Below are positions 56,396 to 64,000 of a stretch of 64,000 nt of DNA, piece after piece; the first letter of the stretch is position 1; every line of letters begins with the position of its first letter. The position numbers were made by a program, and so were the translations under genes. Source of the stretch: Hirundichthys speculiger (lineage: Eukaryota > Chordata > Actinopteri > Beloniformes > Exocoetidae). The stretch covers positions 1-64,000 of the forward strand of contig JAGFBZ010002259.1 in NCBI GenBank assembly GCA_018398805.1. The letters run 5' to 3'. The notes beneath the pieces are model-generated. The model was not told the DNA's origin. It made no database searches and saw nothing but the letters and a program-made list of their open reading frames with translations.

Positions 56396-57381
56396 AACAG
56401 TCCATCAGTTACTCTCATGACTTATATACTGACAGTTCTAATGAAGAGTATTTCCCACAGATTCCCATCTATTGACTGGTAAGGCCTCAGTAGACGTGAC
56501 ATCAAACTCGGTTAAATGCTGTTTCCCATCAGTTTCATCCCTCTGTCAGACGGGAAACAGCTCGATGGGATCAGTAAAACCGACCACAGGCACAGAATTT
56601 ATGCTGAGCAGCAAATCATGGCTGAGATCAAGGATACTGGACACAAAAATGTTGCAATGGAGGAAAATACAAATGAAGAGGACCTGGGAATGTTCAGAAA
56701 AAAATTCAAAAACCAGTTGACAGTGTTAAGGGTTAAAAACAGTCAACAAAAAAAGGTTTTAAAACATGTCAATCAGAACATATAAATCTGAAACTGGATG
56801 CGATTCCTGATGTGAATCGTAGGCTAGTGATGATTTTTGAACTCATTGGGAAAATGGACTCCAACTTGGAGAAGTTAAAGCCCTGCTCAGGGAGGACTGA
56901 TCCTTGGATTCAGACATTTGGATTGACTCCTGCTGAGATGAACCAGGAAGACTCTAAGGCAGACGAAACTCTCAAGTCAGCCTGACCTAATCTAGCTACT
57001 CTGATCTGAATCGGCTCCCTGAATCCTTGAATGCTGGTTGATCTATATTTCTCCTGAAATGTTCTGCCTACTGATGCTCCGCCCCCACCACCCCTCCCCT
57101 TCCCAACAACACCTGTGGATGAATGCACCAGGACTGACTGGGGCAGGAGGCTAAATCAGTCTAAAGGGTTAGGGTTAACTCTTTAGGGCCCCTGAGGTGT
57201 TTTTTTTCTATTATTATTTTACAACGTGTCCACTATAGGATACATTCTGAGACATACTGAGATATACCTCCAGCCACCCTGGAGGAAACTCAATTTCAGC
57301 TGCTGGTATCAGTGATCTCCTTCTTTCAGTCTATACCCACAGTTCATGACCATAGGTGAGGGTTGGAACAAAGACCTACCA
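56396..57381. other. No gene recognised (about 1 kb)
   Basis: A coiled-coil-like plus frame at 56516-56785 (NTNEEDLGMFRKKFKNQL...) has no named homologue. The segment may hold further retroelement debris. Confidence 0.35.
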
Positions 57382-59353
57382 TTGAGTTGAATTGAATTGA
57401 ATTGAATTTATTTCGAACAAACATGTACATAAAAAATAAGAACAACAAAAAAACAAACAGTAACATCTTCATATACACATTAAGCTCGAAAAAGGAGTAG
57501 GAAGAGGTGCACACTTTTTCTTAGTTCCTACCCCTTTATAACTCTATGAATTTACACCATCGCCACTGCTATATCTACACAATACTCATATAAATACAGT
57601 CCACATAAACACTACGTAAACATGCCTATTATAGAAAATACAATATATTATATAAATCTATATAAATATACACTATATAAACTACATAAATATCCCTATA
57701 AATATATATATATATATGCTACATACATAAAAATATACAACATATATTACATAACTACAACTATCCCTCCCAACATACAATATATACCACATAAATATTC
57801 ATATAAATATCAAAACATATCTTAAGCAAGTATAATGTACCATTTTCCCCTATTTTATCTTTATTCATCACACTTCCTCGTTAACCCATTTCTTCTTCCA
57901 TATACCTGTTTATAAATAATTTTTTGTATCTCTTTTTAAACAGATTTATGTTAGTACTTTGTTTCATTTCCTGCTCCAAACTCCACAGTTCGATATGCAC
58001 ATACTTTTCATTGTGGTTCTTACTTTACGTTTTCTAAAATTTAGTTCCCCCCTTAGATTGTAGCCTCCTTCTCTCTCTGTGAACATTCCTCTGATATTTT
58101 TTGGTAGTAGATTAATCCTTGCTTTGAACATTATTTGCGCTATTTTGTATTTAACCAGATCCATAAATTTCAGTGTGTGTGATTTTATAAACAGTGGGTT
58201 TGTGTGTTCTCTGTATCCTGCATTGTTCATTATCCTTAAGGCTCTTTTCTGAAGTATGCATATCGGCTGTAGAGAACTTCTGTAGGTGTTTCCTCAGACC
58301 TCTACGCAGTAAGATAGATATGGTTAGAACAGTGAACAGTATATTGCCAGCTTTGCTCGTACGTGGTTTACGTGTGGTCTGCCAGCAGATTTTGTGGTCC
58401 AGGATTACACCAAGAAATTTAATTTCGTTTACTTTTTCTATTTGTGTATTATCTATCATTAGATCTACATGATATTCTGTTTTATGTCTTCCAAACAACA
58501 TAATCTTAGTTTTGCTCAGATTTAGTGATAGTTTGTTTCTATCAAACCACAGTTTTAGTATTTCTGTTGTAATCATGTTCAAATCTGCTGCGGACTCTCC
58601 CTAGAACAAAAATTATTTGTATCGTCTGCAAACAAAACAAATTTCAGTAATTTTGATACTCTGCATATGTCGTTGATATATAATATAAACAATTTTGGAC
58701 CCAGTACCGACCCCTGTGGTACTCCACAGGTAATTTCCATATCTTTTTATTTATAATCCCCTATGTGTACAAACTGCTGCCTGTTTCTTAAATAGCTCTT
58801 CAGCCATCTTAACCCAACCCCTCTTATACCATACCTTTCCAGTTTATTTAATAATGTGTTGTGATCAATTGTGTCTAAAGCTTTTTTTAAATCCAAAAAT
58901 TCTCCAACTGCAATTTTTTTGTTGTCTATGCGGGCCGTCTGAATGTTAACAGTTTAACTCAATAAGTGCTAGAGATGTTGATCTGTCTGTTCTGAATCCA
59001 TATTGACTGTCTGTAAGCAGATTGTGTTTTTCAATGAATTTGTCCAGTCTGATTGTAAAAAGTTTTTCAAGTATTTTGGAGAATTGGAGGAGTAAAGAAA
59101 CAGGCCTGTAGTTTGTGAAGTGGTGTCTATCTCCAGTTTTAAACAGCGGTATTACTTTTGCTTTTTTCATTTTGTTTGGAAATATACCTGATTGAAACGA
59201 CAAGTTGCAGATGTGAGTCAGTGGTTTTGCAATTCCTTCAATAACATTCTTCACCGTTGTCATGTCAATATCATTCCAGTCTGTAGAGGTTTTGTTTTTA
59301 CAGTTTCTTACTATTTCCGTGATTTCTTTTTCATCAACAGCATCAACCATCAC
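57382..59353 (-). mobile_element. Non-LTR retrotransposon (jockey/CR1-superclade LINE), 5' truncated, frameshifted
   Basis: On minus the order is: RT fingers KVIPLFKTGDRHHFTNYRPV (frame 59353-58946), QYGFRTDRSTSLALIE, motif A reading LDLKKALDTIDH, GVPQGSVLGPKLF-like block, the active site FADD (58632-58621), LKLWFDRNKLSLNLSKTK and KFLGVILDHKICW, then the 3' region AGYREHTNPLF, KARINLLPKNI and EREGGYNLRGELNF. It ends with an A/T-rich segment and a TTGAA-type tail (57382-57410). Several frameshifts and an internal loss separate the blocks. Family could be Rex1- or L2-like. Confidence 0.85.
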
Positions 59354-59870
59354 TCACAAACCCTCACTACATGTTTGGTCCCACCTGGTCTGACCAGCAT
59401 CCTCCCTCCATCTGATCCAACCCACCACCAGGTAGTGATCAGCTGACAGCTCAGCTCCTCTCTTCACCTGAGTGTCCAGAACATACGGCCGAAGATCAGG
59501 TGATACGATGATAATGTCGATCATTGATCTACAGCCAAGAGTGTCCTGATGTCCACCTGCATTTATGGACACTCTTCTGTTTGAACCTGGTGTTTGTTCT
59601 GGACAAACTGTGACGAGGACAGAAGTCCAACAACTTAACACCACTCTGGTTCAGATCAGAGAGGCTGTTCCTCCCCATCACCCCCCTCCAGGTACCACTG
59701 TCACTGACCACCTGAGCATTGAAGCCCCCCCAGCAGGATAAAGGAGTCCCCATTAGGGGGACTTTCCAGCACCCCCACCAAGGACTCCAAGAGGCTGGGT
59801 ACTCTGAAGATGTCAGACCCAAACCCAAAGACGCAGGGAAACTACCCTCTCATGTACCTAGGTTAAAGTT
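59354..59870 (-). mobile_element. Rex3/RTE-like LINE endonuclease fragment
   Basis: Minus frames read GGFNAQVVSDSGTWRGVMGR, SLSDLNQSGVKLLDFC, SMIDIIIVSPDLRPYVLDTQ and KRGAELSADHYLVVGW. The endonuclease catalytic motif usually reads GDFN; here it is GGFN, so the first catalytic Asp is lost. The nucleotide sequence matches 14470-14670 closely in inverted orientation. The right end is uncertain. Confidence 0.8.
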
Positions 59871-60259
59871 GTCATTATAGATATTTTTGTTGATGTCCTT
59901 GCTCCTTTTTGGATTTGCTGTTCTTACATTTCTCACCTTGAATAAGTTGTTGGGGTTATGATGGATGAGGAACCCAGGAGTCTTTAATTAACAAACGGTA
60001 CTGAAGAAAACCACTTATCATGTCCAAATGATCCTAGAAGCTATGTTGTTGGGTCCAACCAGCTCTGGGATCACATTATTCATGACACTAGAAACCAATT
60101 TGACACAATAATAAGTCTCAGACTCAGTTCCAACAGCAAGGTTTTTCTCCAGCTTCCTCAGCTTGTGTTATGCAGTCACAAGGGATTTTATATCCATGGC
60201 GTGATGAGAGCATGTTGTGTATTCATGGGTTTGATGTGTTCCTCTCCTCCAGGCTGTAG
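59871..60259. other. No gene recognised
   Basis: Unique-looking sequence between the LINE fragment and the telomere-like array. Confidence 0.5.
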
Positions 60260-60598
60260 CCAGGGTAAGGGTTAGGGTTGGGGTTAGGGGTTAGGGTTAG
60301 GGGTAAGGGTTAGGGTTAGGGTTAGGGGTTAGGGTTAGGGGTTAGGGTTAGGGGTTAGGGTTAGGGTTAGGGTTAGGGTTAGGGTTAGGGTTAGGGGTTA
60401 GGGTTAGGGTTAGGGGTTAGGGGTTAGGGGTTAGGGTTAGGGTTAGGGGTTAGGGTTAGGTTAGGGGTTAGGGTTAGGGTTAGGGTTAGGGTTGGGGTTA
60501 GGGTTACGGTTAGGGGTAAGGGTTAGGGTTAGGGGTTAGGGGTTAGGGTTAGGGGTTAGGGTTAGGGTTACGGTTAGGGTTAGGTTTAGGGTTAGGGG

Positions 60599-60639
<41 letters not shown>

Positions 60640-60668
60640 GGGTAGGGTAGGGTAAGGGTTAGGTCGGG

Positions 60669-60705
<37 letters not shown>

Positions 60706-60916
60706 GTTAGGGGTTAGGGTTAGGGTTAGGGTTAGGGTTAGGGGTTAGGGTTAGGGTTAGGGTTAGGGTTAGGGGTTAGGGTTAGGGTTAGGGTAGGGGT
60801 TAGGGTTAGGGTTAGGGGTTAGGGTTAGGGTTAGGGTAAGGGTTAGGGTTAGGGGTTAGGGTTTAGGGTTAGGGTTTAGGGTTAGAGTTAGGGTTAGGGA
60901 TTAGGGTCAGGGTTAA
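60260..60916. repeat. Interstitial telomere-like array, about 650 bp
   Basis: Roughly one hundred units of TTAGGG and TTAGGGG in irregular alternation, with occasional TTTAGGG, GTAGGG, GGTAAGG and TTACGG variants. The G-rich strand is plus, so if this were a chromosome end the terminus would lie to the right. The array is followed by unique DNA and more minisatellites, so it is internal here. Confidence 0.95.
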
Positions 60917-62110
60917 CCCTCATCTGTTAACCCTGATCACCTACAAGGCTCCAGCAGTCTGATGTCTAAACGTCAGAGTTTACAATCACTACCTTCTCTG
61001 CATTGTATTTCTCCACCTGAAGGGTGTAGTAACACAAATGAACCACTAGAGGTCCATCTATACCTGCCATGTTTTGAGTTGTGTTTTTCCTGTTGTGACT
61101 TTATAAAATGCTGTCTTCTTTTGGTTATTAATGTTTCTTACTTTGAACCATCTGTTTCTTCTCATTTGATGAGAATCAAACCATTTCAAACCAGATCAAA
61201 CATTTAAACATTTATAAATCTAATAAGAATTCATCAATAAGATGACTTTTTATGTAATGATTTTCACATGTCATGAATCCATTTTTATTCACAATAGAAC
61301 ATAAAAACATAAATGTTTAAACTGAGGAGGTGTACTATATTTAAAATGAACTGAATTTGATTTGGACTTATCTCAAAATTGTTGGGACACGTCCTCTTCT
61401 TTCAACAGCAGTTAAACCAACATCTGGGACCAGGAGACCGTCAGGACACCAGTTTCTGCAGTTTGGGAGTTTTGTCTCGTTCTTGTCTGAAGGTTCAGGG
61501 ATTTGAGCTCCTCAGCTGTCCTGGTTGTCGTATTCATACTTTTTACTTCATGATACACTGAATATTTTCATTTGGTGAAGGTTCTGGAGAACAGACAGGC
61601 CAGTTTAGCAGACGGACTAAGCACGTCTTGCTGAAAGATGCAAGGCCTTCCCTGAAAAAGATATTGGTGAAATCTTTGTAAATCTGTGAGTAGATCACCT
61701 ACTTACTAAAAATCTGCTCTGGATTCATCTGAATTCCAGTTCATTGTAAGTTGGGAGTCTGTTCATGAAGCTCATTGATTAGTTTAAACCCAGCCCAGTG
61801 AAGGAGGTGTAAAAATGCAGACTGCATCATGAGTCATGTGATCTAGAAACCTTTGGGTGCTCACATGATCCAACGAATCCAGCTGAGGAGGCAGTGATGG
61901 AAATGTTCTGAAATGTTCCCTATGAGACCTGAGGTTGGAGCAGAAAGAGGAAAATAGAAACCAAACCAAGGCTCCTCTGTTCCAGCAGGACCACAACTGG
62001 ATATTTAATGTCCTGTCTTCTGTCCAATGAAGTATGTTCAAGAGATGAAGTGAAGCATTTTGATATGATTTTAGATGAAAACAGAACGAAAACTTCATGC
62101 CATCATCGGT
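60917..62110. other. No gene recognised (about 1.2 kb)
   Basis: Unique-looking sequence. Short frames only, and none with a domain. Confidence 0.5.
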
Positions 62111-62111
62111 G

Positions 62112-62437
62112 GACTCTAACGACCCAGGTAGCTCCCAGGTAACAACCCAGGTAATGACCCAGGTAGCTCCCAGGTAACAACCCAAGTAATGACCCAGGTA
62201 GCTCCCAGGTAACGACCCAGGTAATGACCCAGGTAGCTCCCAGGTAACGACCCAGGTAGCTCCCAGGTAACAACCCAGGTAATGACCCAGGTAACGACCC
62301 AGGTAGCTCCCAGGTAACGACCCAGGTAACGACCCAGGTAGCTCCCAGGTAACGACCCAGGTAATGACCCAGGTAGCTCCCAGGTAATGACCCAGGTAAT
62401 GACCCAGGTAGCTCCCAGGTAATGACCCAGGTAGCTT
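62112..62437. repeat. 11/12-bp minisatellite (CCCAGGTA core)
   Basis: Alternating CCCAGGTAGCT (11 bp) and CCCAGGTAACGA or CCCAGGTAATGA (12 bp) units. Minus frames read Gly/Leu/Pro/Trp-rich peptides in cycling phases. Confidence 0.95.
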
Positions 62438-62760
62438 CATGGGTGTCTGTCACCAGATCAGCTCCTTTTAATCAACCCTCTGACTCCTCAAGAAACTAAA
62501 TATGAAGTTTAAATATTCAAAATGCCCATCAATGAAGATAAATACGTTTGAATAGGCTCAATACTTATACATTCTAAAAACGTATTTTTCTTTGTTTTTC
62601 CTTTTTTGTTTGTGCATCTTGTTTAGATTTTAATTCCTGATTGTTGCTGTTACACTCCAGCTCCAGATCATTAAAGGACATCCATCTGTCTCTACTTTAT
62701 AAGCTACCGGAACACCTGCTGTCATTTCCCATGGAAACCTCCATATCCTGTCTCACCTTT
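62438..62760. other. No gene recognised; spacer between two minisatellites
   Basis: A/T-rich spacer without recognisable content. Confidence 0.5.
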
Positions 62761-62761
62761 C

Positions 62762-64000
62762 CAGTGACTGTCCAGTGGATGTCCAGTGAATGTCCAGTGG
62801 ATGTCCACTGAATGTCCAGTGGATGTCCATTGAATGTCCAGTAAATGTCCAGTGAATGTCTAGTGAATGTCCAGTGGATGTCCAGTGATCTTTCCAGTGG
62901 TCTGTCCAGTGAATGTCCAGTGAATGTGCAGTGGATGTCCACTGAATGTCCAGTGGATGTCCAGTGAATGTCCAGTAAATGTCCAGTGAATGTCTAGTGA
63001 ATGTCCAGTGGATGTCCAGTGATCTTTCCAGTGGTCTGTCCAGTGAATGTCCAGTGAATGTGCAGTGGATGTCCACTGAATGTCCAGTGGATGTCCACTG
63101 AATGTCCAGTGGATGTTCAGTGAATGTCCAGTGGTCTGTCCAGTGAATGTCCAGTGGATGTGCAGTGGATGTCCACTGAATGTCCAGTGGATGTCCATTG
63201 AATGTCCAGTAAATGTCCAGTGAATGTCTAGTGAATGTCCAGTGGATGTCCAGTGATCTTTCCAGTGGTCTGTCCAGTGAATGTCCAGTGAATGTGCAGT
63301 GGATGTCCACTGAATGTCCAGTGGATGTCCAGTGAATGTCCAGTGATCTGTCCAGTGGATGTCCACTGAATGTCCGGTAAATGTCCACTGAATGTCCACT
63401 GAATGTCCTGTGGATGTCCAGTGAATGTCTAGTGAATGTCCAGTGAATGTCCAGTGATCTGTCCAGTGGTCTGTCCAGTGAATGTCCAGTGGATGTGCAG
63501 TGGATGACCACTGAATGTCCTGTGAATGTCCAGTAAATGTCCAGTGAATGTCTAGTGAATGTCAAGTGGTGTCTAGTGATCCTTCAAGTGGTCTGTCCAC
63601 TGAATGTCCAGTGGATGTTCAGTGAATGTCCAGTGGTCTGTCCATTAAATGTACAGTGGATGTCCAGTGATCTGTCCAGTAAATATCCTGTGGATGTCAG
63701 TGAATGTCCTGTGGATGTCCAGTAAATGTCCAGTGATCTGTCCAGTGGTCTGTCCAGCGAATGTCCAGTAAATGTTCAGTGAATGTCTAGTGAATGTCCA
63801 GTGGATGTCCAGTGATCTGTCCAGTGGTCTGTCCAGTGAATGTCCAGTGGATGTGCAGTGGATGTCCGCTGAATGTCCAGTGAATGTCTAGTGAATGTCC
63901 AGTGGATGTCCAGTGAATGTCCAGTGGATGTGCAGTGGATGTCCGCTGAATGTCTAGTGAATGTCTAGTGGATGTCCAGTGGATGTCCAGTGAATTTCCA
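62762..64000. repeat. 11-bp minisatellite with higher-order structure, cut by the window edge
   Basis: The unit TGTCCAGTGGA and its variants TGTCCAGTGAA, TGTCCACTGAA, TGTCTAGTGAA, TGTCCAGTAAA repeat to the last base. A longer composite marked by GATCTTTCCAGTGG occurs at 62887, 63021 and 63255. Minus frames of up to 270 codons are repeat translations (three units make 11 codons). Confidence 0.95.

Noticed and set aside
60260..60916. A true chromosome end
   Set aside because: More than 3 kb of non-telomeric sequence follows in the expected distal direction.

Overview
The window looks like vertebrate nuclear DNA, most probably from a ray-finned (teleost) fish. Three things point there. One spliced gene has GT/AG introns and homology to group IVC cytosolic phospholipase A2. 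The transposon community is typical of teleosts: Rex3/RTE-like and L2-like LINEs, hAT and PIF/Harbinger DNA elements, and Gypsy LTR pieces. Minisatellites are also unusually abundant. There are no operons, bacterial genes or CRISPR arrays. Most long open frames here are by-products of tandem repeats and should not be read as proteins. Family names were assigned by reading the sequence, without database searches.

Layout. From 1 to 21 kb the DNA is dominated by tandem arrays: 24 bp and about 51 bp units (1.26-1.79 kb), 35 bp (2.87-4.14 kb), 20 bp (6.13-8.41 kb), 16/18 bp (8.42-9.15 kb), 51 bp (10.96-13.2 kb) and 29 bp (16.35-20.95 kb). An internally deleted Rex3-like LINE lies at 14.2-15.1 kb. 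From 21 to 29.2 kb there is a hAT element sitting in a GTAT microsatellite, a CpG-rich island near 25.1-25.4 kb, and two PIF/Harbinger-like foldback elements, the first with another inverted-repeat element at its centre.

From 29.7 to 46.8 kb the minus strand carries a cytosolic phospholipase A2 gamma-like gene. I reconstruct 13 coding exons with consistent phases, about 567 codons. The nucleophile motif GVSGS, the glycine-rich SGGGQRA motif and the catalytic Asp (IDAG) are all visible. As written, the gene carries two small insertions: +2 nt in exon 4, which gives an immediate stop, and +1 nt in exon 5. It is therefore either a recent pseudogene or affected by sequence errors. Its introns hold an L2 fragment with a tandemly repeated reverse-transcriptase block, 18-20 bp and 12 bp arrays, a short telomere-like tract, LINE endonuclease fragments, and a Rex3 end split by a hAT element with an 8-bp target duplication.

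From 47 to 60 kb there is a transposon graveyard: a tRNA-derived repeat, an L2-like RT, Gypsy pol and LTR pieces, and a three-level nest at 54.1-56.4 kb (Gypsy integrase split by Harbinger, Harbinger split by hAT, hAT split by a Rex3 end, each with a recognisable target duplication). A LINE reverse transcriptase follows, abutting a Rex3-like endonuclease. From 60.26 to 60.92 kb lies a degenerate TTAGGG array, and the window ends in two more minisatellites, the last running off the edge. The overall picture is a subtelomere-like, repeat-rich region around one gene. No new defence or metabolic system is visible; the notable material is repeat and transposon architecture plus the damaged phospholipase gene.
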